The notes under the pieces: model-generated
What the model was told of the DNA's origin: nothing
The model's input: the letters and a program-made list of their open reading frames with translations, nothing else
Database searches by the model: none
Source of the DNA: Asparagopsis taxiformis
Lineage: Eukaryota > Rhodophyta > Florideophyceae > Bonnemaisoniales > Bonnemaisoniaceae
Length of the DNA: 64,000 bases
Direction: 5' to 3'
Assembly: GCA_030407315.1 (NCBI GenBank)
Contig: JALQPE010000348.1
Location: 1-64,000, forward strand
Shown here: positions 21,989-33,300 of the stretch, in pieces
Layout of the letters: the number at the start of each line of letters is the position of its first letter
Numbering within the stretch: position 1 is the first letter of the stretch
Made by a program: the position numbers and the translations under genes

Positions 21989-22486
21989 CTAGTCGTTGGC
22001 CATTGAGAAGAAAGCGGAACCGACGATTGAGCGCTGGGCTTGAAATGAGGGAACGCTTGGACTTTGCGGAGTCTGCGGTAGTGGAAGAGATTGGGAAAAG
22101 GACAGTGCAGCGAGGATCAGAGTTGGACAGGAGTCGGAAGGATGGGAGGAACTAGAATTGCTAGTCTCGAACGGAGCGCCAGTCCTGGCCAACTCCTTGA
22201 CCGTGCAGTGATCCACGAAGCGAGAGAAGGTTCCTTTGTTGCTGAAAATGCTGTTCACAAGCTGACAGGAAACATGAACATTCCTACATGGGTCCTCAGC
22301 ATTGGCGGCTGGAACACGTCTGTGTTTTCGGAAGTGGACGCGGACGTCCAGTCTCTCTAGTACGGGTCCTAGTTGGCCCCGAGATTTACAAGAACAAATG
22401 AACGTCCGCGTCCGAAAACAAAAAATTTTTTGGATGCGGATGTCCACTTTCTCTAGTACGTTCGGCGGAATACTAGGGCCCGACAT
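21989..22486 (-). CDS. Possible hypothetical protein, weak
   Basis: A 165-codon ORF that begins inside short repeats and ends in a Ser/Pro-rich tail. No motif is recognised, and its upstream end overlaps the 22.30-22.53 kb repeats. It is listed only because it occupies otherwise unexplained DNA. Confidence 0.2.
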   Translation of the reverse strand: MSGPSIPPNVLEKVDIRIQKIFCFRTRTFICSCKSRGQLGPVLERLDVRVHFRKHRRVPAANAEDPCRNVHVSCQLVNSIFSNKGTFSRFVDHCTVKELARTGAPFETSNSSSSHPSDSCPTLILAALSFSQSLPLPQTPQSPSVPSFQAQRSIVGSAFFSMAND

Positions 22487-22535
22487 CCACTTTCTCTAGT
22501 ACATACAGCGGGATCCTAGGACCCGACATCCAGTA
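22300..22535. repeat. Short degenerate direct and inverted repeats
   Basis: Copies of a segment containing CTCTAGTAC followed by a CCTAG or ACTAG box recur about every 50 bases, with a GTCC/GACATCC flank. A hairpin pairs the GACGCGGACGT stretch near 22335 with the inverted copy near 22405. Confidence 0.6.
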
Positions 22536-22639
22536 TACAATATATCAGCGAAAACCGGGAGGGAAGAAATTACAGCGGATGGTAAATTCAGGGCCCATAT
22601 CGGACCGTATTTTATTCTCTCATTTACGAAACTGCTGGT

Positions 22640-22856
22640 ATAGAATACGTCTCTCTAGAATAGGAAATACATATATGGTCAGAATAGGAAATAAATACCC
22701 GGTTAGAATAGGAAATACGTATCCAGCCAGAATACGGAATATATATATATATATATATTCTGGCTGGATACATATGTATCCAGTCAGAATACGGAATATG
22801 TATCCAGCCAGAATATGAAATACGTATCCAGCCAGAATACAACATACCTGTCAGCA
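22640..22856. repeat. AT-rich tandem repeat with (TA)n core
   Basis: A 20-25 bp unit built on AGAATA-GGAAATA-CGTATCCAGCC recurs about nine times and flips orientation around a (TA) run at 22741-22766, so the array can fold into a long hairpin. Confidence 0.8.
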
Positions 22857-23202
22857 TATCGTCGATCACCCATCTCCCTCACTATCGCGTTCTCCCTACC
22901 ATCCGAACGCCATGCACCACCATCCGCACATACTTCAAGAACCCTCACGACCTAGATTACAAAAAATCCGCTCCTTCCCAATACCATCCCCGCTTTCCTC
23001 GACACCACCCCAGCCCATTAAATCATCAAGACATCAAACACGAACATGGTCAGCAAAATCTTACACCACTTGAAACCCACTCTCACTTCTATCGTATGCC
23101 CCAAAATATACACATACCAGAAACACCTCACAGCTCCATTCTCCATCTTCCTAGATCCCTTTCTCACTCTCCTTGAGTCCTACCGTTCCTGTTTCACCAC
23201 TC

Positions 23203-23640
23203 CTGCATCACATACAAAACATTAACCCCAACAGTCAGATTGAAAACCAACGTTTCCCTCGCTACATACCCTGAGAACTCGCAAATGTACCTCTCATCCA
23301 TCCTACACACAATACAAACCATGATCCAAAAACCTTGCAATGAATAATAATCATAGTCAGCAGTCCATATCTTCGCAAAGCACATCTTGGCACTCAATGA
23401 AACTTACCTTCCGTCATCAACATTCCTGCATCATCTATACAACATCAGAATCAACCACAACAGTCAGACTCAAAACCAACCTTCCCTCACAGCATACTTT
23501 CAAAACTTCACGTACCTCTCTTCCATCCTCCGCTCAATACACACCATGAGTCAACAGGCTTGCAATGAAAAATATCGCATCAACGGAAATAGTCAGACTC
23601 AAAACCCACGCTTCCCTCAACGCATACCCTCGAGGGTAGA
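23203..23640. repeat. Degenerate ~222-bp tandem duplication
   Basis: Segments beginning CCTGCATCA at 23203 and 23425 are similar over most of their length. Each contains a TCAGA-TCAAAACC core and a TTGCAATGAA end. A third partial unit starts near 23570. No gene is visible in 22.86-23.65 kb. Confidence 0.6.
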
Positions 23641-23653
23641 GGATGGAACGAAG

Positions 23654-23691
23654 GTACGTGCGCGAATCGTGATCAAGATTCGCGCACGTAC
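23654..23691. repeat. Perfect hairpin, 15-bp arms and 8-base loop
   Basis: Arms 23654-23668 and 23677-23691 are exact inverted copies (GTACGTGCGCGAATC). They sit between tandem repeats and the start of element II homology and could mark an element end or a structured 3' end. Confidence 0.85.
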
Positions 23692-24291
23692 AAAGCAAAG
23701 TCGGTCAAAGAATATCAGTCGGTGATGAGGGCGGAGTGGAGCCTGCGGCGTCGACCGGACAGCTTTCAGCGTCCGCTTAAGTCTTGCTGTGCATACTCGA
23801 AATCATCGCCGGCAGTGAGATTGAGTATGGCCCAAGCCATGGTCTCTGATTCCCCGAACAATGAGATCCGGATCGAGAACAACGAATATAAACATATAAT
23901 CATATATATGAGAATCCATTTGCTTTCCTTACATGATCCGTGGCATATCCGCTGTAAAGCACATTCAGATTCCACGAAGTTTGGAAATAAAAAAGTTTAT
24001 TATTACAAATGAATTAATTGAAAATTCATCTCCCAGGGCAGTCGTTCGTCCTTCCATGCACACGTTGCCAGCACGCAATGTGATGTAACAGTTGGAAATG
24101 ATTGAACTCTCGGTTAAATTCCACCGTTGGGATGTCAGCTGGAGTGAGCACAAAACTACTACCCACAAAACTACGAACGAACACGTTACATTCCAAGTCT
24201 CGAAAGCACCACAAAATAAAATTGGTCGCATCTGGACGGCACAGTCTCCCCTGTTCAGCTCGCAATCCTCCCTTTTGCGTCAAAACTCGAC

Positions 24292-27200
24292 ATGGAATGC
24301 AAGTATGAAGGATGCTTCTACTACTGCGTAGATGCTTATGCGCTCGCGCTGCATGAGCGAACGTGTCGCTACCGTTTCAACCCCTCTCCCCAACATTTCA
24401 ACAACGCTCGTGTCCCTGCCGTCACCCATGAGCCTGCTCGAAACGGCGACCATGATTCCCCGCAACCCAGCTCCTCAGACCCAGAATCTGGTCGTGCTTC
24501 CTCCAGCGACTCACCCTGTGACGCTCCACTGCCACCAACCTCAACCCCCTCCCGCGCAGACCTCCTCGTGCAATCCCTCGCCGCCAGTCTCACAACCCTC
24601 GAGTACAAGGCCGGCGCTGGCCGCGTGAGCGAAGTCATCACCATCCTACAAGACCCCGCATTCTCCCTAGAAAAGTTCAACAGCGCCGTTCGCACCGTAG
24701 AAGAATGTCGCCACGTTACCGCTTCCATGGTCGAAACACATTTCCGCACCGAAGGTTACAAGAGCCACATCATTCCAGACAAAACTGGTAAGTACTCGGC
24801 ACAGCTGTACCTCCGCGACCCAGTCGACATGCTCCGCAGGCAGTTAGCACTGGCTAACGACCAAAATACTCTCTTCCACCCCTCCCCACAGACCGCCCCA
24901 GACGGCACCGCAATATTTTCTCATCCCCTACACACAGAATTCGCGAAAACGCTGCACCAGGTTACTAGACAGCGCGTGCAGCTCTCGGAAGATCCACAGG
25001 TCGTATGGGCAGAGGAAACTGATCCCACCGCTTCCTCCTTTGCCGGCCTCCTCCAAGTGTACTCCGACAAGAGCAGCACAAGCCTCAAGAGCTCCGCAAT
25101 CGTCGCATACCCCATACACGTCACACTGCTCAACTTCTCCGCCCCCCTCCGTCGCCACTGCATCCGTACCGGCCTCACCATCGTCGGGTATCTTCCGTAC
25201 ATTGTTAACCCTTCGTCCAACGCCTTGTTCGGTGATGAAATGCCGACAACCTCTAGTTCTGCTAGTCGCGCTCGCAAAATTGATATTCTTCATAAAGCAC
25301 TCGAAAAAGTGTTTTCGTCCCTATCCACCGCGTTCTCTTCCGGGTTCCCCTGCACAGACTCCACTGCAACTGCCCGCCAATGCTTTCCCATCCTAGCCAA
25401 TTATTGCTGCGACTTTCCAGAGGCCAAAGAGCTGTCATGCACTCGCAACAGCACTACCACCACACATCCCTGCCACCGCTGCTACATCCCCGCCACTCAA
25501 CTTGAATCCACCGCGCCACACCAGCCCCGCTCCCTCGATGATACACGCTCTGCACGCCAAGAGAGCGCTCAGGAGCATACAACTGCTCCGCTCGAAGCTC
25601 TCTCCCTCCTCGAACAACACTCTGTCCTCGAATCGACCGCTCTTTTACCCACCAACAGTCCCCTAGACCCCTACAACATTTTCTCCTTCGAGCCTCTGCA
25701 CAATCTCCACCTCGGCATCTCAAAGCTCATCAAACAGTGCATTGTCCACCGCCTCAGCTCCCCAGACCTCACCACCACCACTGCCTCCCATTCCGGGACA
25801 CCTCGCACCTTCAAGAAGGTGAAAAAATCCATCCTCGCCGGCTCAAACAGCATTCTGTCCGCTATCGAACGCGACTACTACATCACCGGTCTTCATGTCG
25901 ACTTCTCCAAGGGTGAGAAGGGCACCAATTTGAACGGCCTCTTCACGGAGGACGGCATACGCGGCATGCTCGCAGCCAAAGACTATCACCATGTCGACAT
26001 GGTGTTCCCTTTCATCGCAGCATTCATTGACACATGCTGTGACGAAGTAGAGACAGCCCCCCTCACTTCCATCTGCACGCAATACTCTGACCTCGTCGCA
26101 TGGGTCATGAAACGCGGTCGCATCAAGCACTGGACTGCCGCCGAACTCGAAAGCCTCCAGAACTCCATTTCCTATTTCAAACAATCAATGCTCTCCACCC
26201 TCGGCCCATTCCACACCACAGGTCTCAAAACTTTCAAGTTCCATCTTCTTGACCATCTTCCCGGTGACTTGCAGAGATATGGCGCCCTGGAACACATTGA
26301 TGCAGGCCCCTACGAACACTCGCATCTTCTGTTCAAACAGAGTTATAGGAAAACCTCTCGAAGGCGCTCCACAGCCATGGAAGAGACTATTCGCCACATG
26401 GAATTCTCCTTGGCCACTCCAACTGGTCACACCCCATCCAACACATTGGGAAACGCACGCATGATATCGCCCACAGACGGTGCAGTACTCGTTCGCGACG
26501 GATTCACCGTTGCACTGCACGACTTTGCCTCCCTGCTGCCCGATGCAACCCTCCTCGTTGCAGATATCGACGGACAGCCCGATCCTGCCACTCTTTTGCC
26601 TCTGCACAACTCCTCGTTCCCGTCTGGCACCATAACGCTATTCCAGCAACTCGGTGACACAGCTGCACAAGCGTTCCTCACCCTCGCTAGACTGCGCGCC
26701 ACGGCAGAAGGCCCTCCAATACATGACATGGACATTTCCGTCACCGTGGTAAAGTCCGCCTACGTCATGGGAGGGTACGTCCCAGATGCCGACGACTTTG
26801 ACCCGCACAGTGGCATGCTTCGCCCCACAAACGTGTCGAGGCACAAGCAGCAGCGCGTCTTTGCAACTTCATCATTCGGCCCCGCAAAGAGATCGCAGTA
26901 CTCCTTTGTCGTCATCTCCGGAACTGCCGATGACTACAGAACCATATGGGTAGGGCGCGTCCTGGCACTGGTACGCCTGCAGTCTCCAAACCTGTTTCAA
27001 CCTGTAGAACTCGCTTTCGTTCAGTATATGACCTGCTTTGCCCCAAAAACCGCTGTGGAAAAATCACTTGGGTGCATTTGTTTAAAGTGGTCCACATGGG
27101 ACCCGGACAACGGATCCGTTGACAGCAATGACACTGCATCCCACAGTGCAGGTGGTCCTTGGTTTGACCTCATTCCTGCATCTACTATATCTGGCACCGT

Positions 27201-27333
27201 GCACATCGTACGAAGTAACTTTCCAGTCAAGCCATTTACGAAACAAATGCACTGGTCGGACCACCGTTTCTATCTCAACCGCTTCTACACCAACACTGAT
27301 TACCAGTTCACAGATGATAATGAAGAAGAATAA
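24292..27333 (+). CDS. Tnp2/Plavaka-like (CACTA superfamily) transposase
   Basis: 1013 residues, intact. The N-terminus has a C-x4-C-x12-H-x4-C zinc-finger-like motif (residues 3-25). Typical blocks of Tnp2/Plavaka transposases follow: DFPEAKEL then PCHRCYIP (about 375-395), EPLHNLHLGISKLI (about 465), VFPFIAAFIDTC (about 570), and KTFKFHLLDHL followed by GPYEHSHLLFKQSYRKTS (about 646-690). The last block parallels the conserved E-x3-H-x3-K-x2-YR-x-T signature of these enzymes. The C-terminal part (about 870-960, TIWVGRVLAL then ELAFVQYM) resembles a chromatin-reader barrel. It is convergent with the coiled-coil gene, with a 77-bp gap. The inverted copy at 59831-62868 is frameshifted. Confidence 0.75.
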   Translation: MECKYEGCFYYCVDAYALALHERTCRYRFNPSPQHFNNARVPAVTHEPARNGDHDSPQPSSSDPESGRASSSDSPCDAPLPPTSTPSRADLLVQSLAASLTTLEYKAGAGRVSEVITILQDPAFSLEKFNSAVRTVEECRHVTASMVETHFRTEGYKSHIIPDKTGKYSAQLYLRDPVDMLRRQLALANDQNTLFHPSPQTAPDGTAIFSHPLHTEFAKTLHQVTRQRVQLSEDPQVVWAEETDPTASSFAGLLQVYSDKSSTSLKSSAIVAYPIHVTLLNFSAPLRRHCIRTGLTIVGYLPYIVNPSSNALFGDEMPTTSSSASRARKIDILHKALEKVFSSLSTAFSSGFPCTDSTATARQCFPILANYCCDFPEAKELSCTRNSTTTTHPCHRCYIPATQLESTAPHQPRSLDDTRSARQESAQEHTTAPLEALSLLEQHSVLESTALLPTNSPLDPYNIFSFEPLHNLHLGISKLIKQCIVHRLSSPDLTTTTASHSGTPRTFKKVKKSILAGSNSILSAIERDYYITGLHVDFSKGEKGTNLNGLFTEDGIRGMLAAKDYHHVDMVFPFIAAFIDTCCDEVETAPLTSICTQYSDLVAWVMKRGRIKHWTAAELESLQNSISYFKQSMLSTLGPFHTTGLKTFKFHLLDHLPGDLQRYGALEHIDAGPYEHSHLLFKQSYRKTSRRRSTAMEETIRHMEFSLATPTGHTPSNTLGNARMISPTDGAVLVRDGFTVALHDFASLLPDATLLVADIDGQPDPATLLPLHNSSFPSGTITLFQQLGDTAAQAFLTLARLRATAEGPPIHDMDISVTVVKSAYVMGGYVPDADDFDPHSGMLRPTNVSRHKQQRVFATSSFGPAKRSQYSFVVISGTADDYRTIWVGRVLALVRLQSPNLFQPVELAFVQYMTCFAPKTAVEKSLGCICLKWSTWDPDNGSVDSNDTASHSAGGPWFDLIPASTISGTVHIVRSNFPVKPFTKQMHWSDHRFYLNRFYTNTDYQFTDDNEEE

Positions 27334-27410
27334 ATCTAAATCGCAGCACTCTATTGATAATGTACTACATGATAAGCCTTCTAGTCAACGTCACATTTAC
27401 TGCACTAATT

Positions 27411-29705
27411 TCAACCATCCTCCATTACGCCAAAACTGTTATCAGCAGTTGCTGCATGGCGCCGCTCCATGCCCCCATACTGTGGGGCATTGATTTCTAC
27501 ATTCAGGTTTGCACTCAGGTGTCCAGCATATGGGTCAACGACGAAAAGTTCTGCGCCAATTAGTCCTTGCGCAATCACACAATCCATTACAGCACCGAGG
27601 TTTGACGTAATATGCGATTGAATCCAATCCTCGGACACTAGAACAAGTGATGAGCAACGGTTTACATCATCAACGACATGAACAATTCCAGACCCCTCTC
27701 CGCTTTGCCACACTTCAACAGCCTCTCTCGTCACAGTACGGCTTGCAAACACATGCCGTGACTGTGCACTAGTCCGCTGTTCGCTCTCGACAACGTCCGT
27801 TTCTTCCCTTGCTTGCGAGCCTTGGAGACAAGACATGCAGTACACCACCATACCAACTAATTGCTGAAAAGCTACCCCCACATATTGACTGTACCGCCTT
27901 GTAAACTCCTTCTGCCGTGCACCTCCTTTCCCCTTCGGTTCATCCAAACACTCCACAGTAGTCACTAGCCAAGCATCCAGGCGCGCCAGCGTTAGTATGC
28001 TCGTCTCTATGTCCATTACTTGTTCTGGTCGTATCGAATAACCCCTGAAGATGTCCAGCACATTCACAGCTACTCGGTTGTTAAACCATGCATCACCATT
28101 CACTTCCATTTCGAAGCTGTCAGGAACCATGCCTTTGCTGTATCGCAGCTCTGAGAACGGTGCCGTTCGCCACCTCCCCATATCCAAATCACCGTTGCTT
28201 TCCCGTTTCAAAAGCTTCTCAGACGCTTCGCGCTTTTGATCCTCTCGCTCGTCCATCTCAGCTCGCGTCGTCAGCATCGTGCATCTAGACATTAATTTCG
28301 TGTACCCCAGCGAACCGAACAATCTGTCCCTCGCATTACGCTTCCGTGCACTCATCACGTCGGACAGTTTCTGCGTCACCTTCACTTTCAATTCCTTGCT
28401 CCCCGCCACAGCCTCTTGACAGCACACACGCTGCTCCTCATCGGAAAACACATCACACCACGGACTTTGACGCAGTACGTGTCGCACCAAGTCATTCAGC
28501 AGATCACTCTCGTCCCTGTACGAAGGTGTACGAAGGTGTATACCACTGCAGATTCTTGATGATATAGCCCGGAGGGGTAGCAATATATCCTACACCGTTT
28601 TCGCTCCAAAGTGTCCCTTCTACCGGCTCTACCTCGATGGTACGTCCAGTCCAACGTCTCTGCGTTTGTTCCGCTATAGGGTCCAGCTCCATAGTCTCGT
28701 TCTTGCACCACTTTGTCAGGTTTTCCTCAACCGCCCTAAGAACTCCAAGGTATTTCACAGGAATGGCTTTCTGTATTTTCGACTTACCGCCACCGTGATC
28801 ACTGATTCTACCTGTTCTCGCAATTGCAGTAAGGCTGGCATTTTCCGCCTGCAGAGTCTTCACCTTAGCCTCCAACGCAACTATCTCCGTGGTGAGCGCC
28901 TTGTTTGCTATGTCCTGGCTAAACACTTTTTTTCCAGCTCCGCGATCTTCTTCTTCTGCGCATTGATGCGACTCGCCATTAAATCGATGGATTCCGGCGG
29001 ATGCAACCTCTCTGCCCTCACCGTCCCCCCATCTCGCACGCTATCGGGATTATGATGTCCTCCATCGGCAATAGCCTGACGTCGCGGGGGCGTTACGCGC
29101 ATATTTGGCACCAATGACAGTCTGTTGTGACGAGGCCCGCACTCCGGCTGCTCTCTCCCCTCAGTACCACCTGACCGCCGATGATAGTTGGCATCCTGTG
29201 AACGTTGCTCAGAAACAACATCCCTTGCCGCTATCCTCGGGTCCCTGACTGCATTACCTGCTGGGGCTGATGTACTCGGCATAGTTGGCGCAGTGGGGGT
29301 CACAGCCTCCAGTGTCTCGCGAACCCCCGGCTGGGACTCCGTCTGCAGCACCTCCGCATCTGCCAACCCGGGAGGAACTACCTTTGCCATAGCACTCTGC
29401 CGCAATTCCAACATGTTTTGAGCCACTATCATGTCATCATCATGATGTTCACTGTCCCTGCGAGCACGCTTGCCTCGGTCAAGCCCCATCTCTCTCCGCG
29501 CCGTTCCTCCTTCCTCACTTTCTCGCTGCGGATCCCCAGTTCTGCGCCGGTCCGTCTTGCGACTACCGGACCGCGGTTCAATGCTGCCGGTAGGCCCAGA
29601 CCGCTTCTTCGCACGGGATTGTCGGGCACTCGATACAGCAGCTGCTGACCGGGTTTTCTGGAGGCCCGGAGGCTTTGGAGCTTTCTTCGCAATACGCGGC
29701 GGCAT
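27411..29705 (-). pseudogene. Coiled-coil protein of element II, expressed in three frames or broken
   Basis: Three consecutive open segments form one protein of about 760 residues. Segment A (29705-28908) starts with a basic N-terminus (MPPRIAKKAPKPPG) and ends in a heptad-rich helix. Segment B (28926-28504) continues the coiled coil (ALEAKVKTLQAENASL). Segment C (to 27411) is a helical, acidic/basic protein with no recognised domain. A passes to B by a -1 shift at an A-AAA-AAG heptamer present in both copies. B passes to C across a 10-bp tandem duplication (28520-28539) that breaks an otherwise continuous frame (WYTPSY then RDESDLL). A DNA-binding or transposase-partner role is possible. 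The family is not recognised. Confidence 0.5.
28926..28932 (-). promoter_or_regulatory. Candidate -1 ribosomal frameshift site A-AAA-AAG
   Basis: In the frame of segment A the codons read GAA AAA AAG, a canonical X-XXY-YYZ heptamer. A -1 slip continues with GTG TTT AGC CAG into the coiled-coil frame, while the zero frame stops six codons later. The same arrangement is present at 58231-58237 in copy 2. Confidence 0.45.
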
Positions 29706-30360
29706 AATGAAGCTTTCCCCGAAGCGATGGAACGATTGAGTTGCACGAGATACAAAAAAGATTGCTGTATAGTGTCGGTAACCACAACGGTCTGCGATGA
29801 ACGTTCAGGTCAAGTACCGGAGAATACGCCAACAGCCCAGATTGTATACGGTAGGCAGTCATCAACAGTATTTAATGAGGTACAATTACAGCTGTCGAGC
29901 TAGGCCGCGAGCACCCCTATGTCCGGAAGACGTCCTGATTTGAATTAAAATTTGGGCTATTCTCAAAAACATGCACATGTGAACATGTTTTTGAGATGGG
30001 GGTGTGCCGTACGGCACAATCGACCCGCTGAAATCGATGTTTTTTGCAATATTTTTTTCTGCCCTGAATTGTAGAATTTCTGGGCTGGACAGCAATGCAA
30101 CTGAGCTGGACATCCACCGGGCGTCCATTTCAACTTGGTCTTGTATTTTGCATCTGCACGCATAACAGCATCCAAGCAGTCAGGTTCACTGCTCGGACGA
30201 AGTGCACCTAGAGTGTGAACGATTGGTTTTTGACAGGCGAGTACTGCTCAATAGGTTTCACCCTGGACTAATGGTGGCTGGACATGCTGCATTATATGAT
30301 ATACTTCAACTCTGGAACGTAGCTTTATTTGTAGTCGAAATGAAAACATCTTTCGTGACC
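29706..30360. other. Intergenic with module A
   Basis: This region lies between the 5' end of the coiled-coil gene and the 3' end of the MTase-SET gene. It contains the palindromic module at 29936-30120. In copy 2 the corresponding DNA has a CCTGA unit expanded to four copies (57337-57358). Confidence 0.5.
29936..30120 (-). repeat. Palindromic module A of element II
   Basis: ~185-bp noncoding module. It holds the 16-bp perfect palindrome TGTGCCGTACGGCACA at 30003-30018 and, beside it, a hairpin whose 12-bp arms CTCAAAAACATG and CATGTTTTTGAG flank a CACATGTG core. Confidence 0.95.
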
Positions 30361-33300
30361 CTAATTCCATGCTCTAAACGCTGTCCCATAATGAACGTAG
30401 AGCTCCTGCCCTGGACGGATATCGCGGATTGCACGTACTACAATGATCTTCGGATTTTCTAGGTCCTTCGCCTTGAGCTTCTTCCCCGTCGAACCGCTGC
30501 TGTAGTTCTCGACAAACTCGACGTTGGCCATCCGCCTGGTGTCTTCCGCCGGAGTGTCCTCACCTCGCAAATACCGCGGGTCGTTGATGAACTGCGCCGA
30601 ACAGAACGGAGCCGGAACAATCCAAATTGGATGCTCGATGTTTTCGTCGTCCTCCGCTGTTGCATACAGCTTGATGGCATACATCAAGAATGTTTCCTTC
30701 GTTATCGCCATGTGACCCTCTCCGTACGCGAACCTCATCGACTCCTTGCTCATATCAGAGTACACAACAGTTCCGTAGTATGCACATACTTCGTCGCCAA
30801 CATTAAATGTCTGTTCAGCGAAGAGCCCTCTTCCTGCATTTGGATGCTTAATCAGCGATGGTCGAACGCTCAATTTTTTCGCAACACAATCGTGTGCCCG
30901 CATCACGCGAGGGTTTTCAGTTTGCAACCAGCGGCGCAGGGAAGGTGGCCAATAATGTACCGGTTTTTCCATGTGCTCGTGCGACGCAATCGACTCTGGG
31001 CACAGCTGCCAGAGGTACTGCCGAATATATTTCGGGAACCTCTGGTACAGGGGAAGGCCAGGTGGGGGTTCGATGATCCTGCGTTCCCTCTGTGTACGCA
31101 TCGTGACAGAGGGGGACGCCAAGAACTTCTCAGCACTCTGTTTCGCTTCTGTCGTGACCCTCATGTCAGTGTTGTTTGAAAGAATTACACGTGACATGAC
31201 TGCACACAGCTTTGGAAGCGATCGTGCCACACACAATTTGTCCATGTCACTGCCGACGAAAACACGGTGCTCAGGCAAGCTCATAGCTGCTTTTCCCGTT
31301 GCGAAAGTGCCAGAGAATGGATCGACAACAATATCACCAGGCTGTGAATGCTGGCTGATCAACTCCATCATGAGAGCGACGCTCTTCTGCTCTGCACGAA
31401 CTCTGACCGTAGCACCGGTTGTGCTCCTTGTTCGCCACACCATCTCATTCGAATCGATGGCGGGCATATTGATGGTGACGTTGCACCACGCCGGGTACGT
31501 GCCGTCCATGTATCCGTGGTTCCTATAGGCCACCATCTCGCTTCCAGTCTTGAACGGAACACCTCGCTTCCAGAAGTGGATAGCGACCTCTGCCATGTTC
31601 ATGCGTTGGTACCTCTTCCGCCCCGGCATTTGATAGAGGTGCCCAGGTAGTCGGACAAACAACAGAGGTACCTCGTCAACGAAGAAAACTGAATTCCGAA
31701 CGACGTCCTCCTCCTCCTCCTCCTCCTCATCCGCACTTTCTTCGCCACTGTGCTGCGATGCTTCGGAGTCCGAATTCATGGACGTAACCTCTTCTTCATC
31801 CGACCCGTCATCACTGGCAGCAGCATCGGTTGGGCCTTCTGACTGCGGTCCTTTGTACGTTTCCAAGTAATGGAACCATTCGTAGAACTGCAAAACGGAG
31901 CAGAACACGATGCCGTGGCCACCGGGGCGCAACAGCTCGTCAAACACTTCGATGCTAGCCTGCATATCTTCTGCAGTTAGCCTGTCGTACGAAGAGTTGG
32001 AATCGTTCCTCTTACGACGAACATTGTAGGGCGGATCAGTCAGAATGAGCTGAACGTTGCCCGTGATGGGCACGTGTTCTCGGCTCTCGTCGGCACTGAC
32101 CAAATCTTCGAAAGGGACGTCGTACACCCGGCAATACTGACTCATTTTCGAAAGAAAGTCCTTTGCGAGAGCCTGCCCTTCACTTTCCTGCTCTTCTGTC
32201 GCATGGGGTGACGGTGACGGGGGAGACGGCCCTTGGGCAGTAAGACTGGTCCTCCCAGGTCCAAGTTGAAGCCTGGTTGTGTGTCTTGTCGACGGAACCA
32301 AACCTCTCCCTCCTGTGTTGCGACGAGTGGGAGTGTCATCAACCGGCTTGGGGACCTTTTCTGCGTCCGCGGCTTGTGGTGCCGGGCGGAGGACAGCCAT
32401 AACGTCTTCGTCGAGGGTGTCAAAGTACGCTGGCAGCTTGTCCGGATTTCCGCTTGACAAGTATATTTCCAGCGCCCCCCAGCGGTCGGACTCCGGCCAG
32501 GTGTACAGGTCCGGGTTGACGATAAGAAACTGCAACCGGTCGAAGAACTTCCTCACAAGGTCCCTAAATGCACTGTGCTGCGCACTGGTTCTTGTCTCTA
32601 CTTTTCCACCATATCCATCAGGATGAGATAGGGGAGCTTTGTCGTGGTAGAGATCTAGCTTCTGCTCCATCGGTGCGAATAGACCTTCATCGAGCACGTC
32701 AAACCAATGCTCACTGCTGTCGAAAATGATGTACGGCGCCATCAACTCTTCGAAGCTGGAAAACTTTGCGGCGAAGGCCACATCGGTCCAAGCATGGTAT
32801 AAAACTTGAACCACGTAACAAGCTCGATTAGTGCTTTTCCGATGGGCTGGGACGCGTGCGGCTTCGTTCCCCTCTTCGGCCGCGTCGCCTATTCGGCGAC
32901 GCGGCAGGTTCTTGTTGTGATTTCGGATGATAGACAACGCTTGGAAATACATCAATACCTCGAACGTTTCCGGTGGAGCAAGAACGAAGGCGCTTGGTTC
33001 CCCGCGCTGCGGCGCCTGTAGTGGCGAAGGAAGCATGTTACATCCAATAAGGAAGGTCTGCGGCACGATCCCAGAAAGGATGCAGTGCTCAACCCATTGC
33101 CCGATACGCTCATCCTGTCTTGAAAACTCGGCAATCGGTAATGCCAGACGAACAATCTGCTTGGCTCGCTCAACGTTCATCTCTGCCATGACGATTTCGG
33201 CAACATCCGCCTCGACTCCAGCATTCTTCGAACGACCGCTGAAGGCCATGCTGAGTCGACCTTGCAGCGCCAGAAATTGTTCTTCCGTGCCCTGCGCAAC

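Noticed and set aside
29936..30120. CRISPR-like array from the repeated modules
   Set aside because: The modules are far apart, differ in orientation and spacing, and lie in a eukaryotic transposon; there are no short regular spacers.
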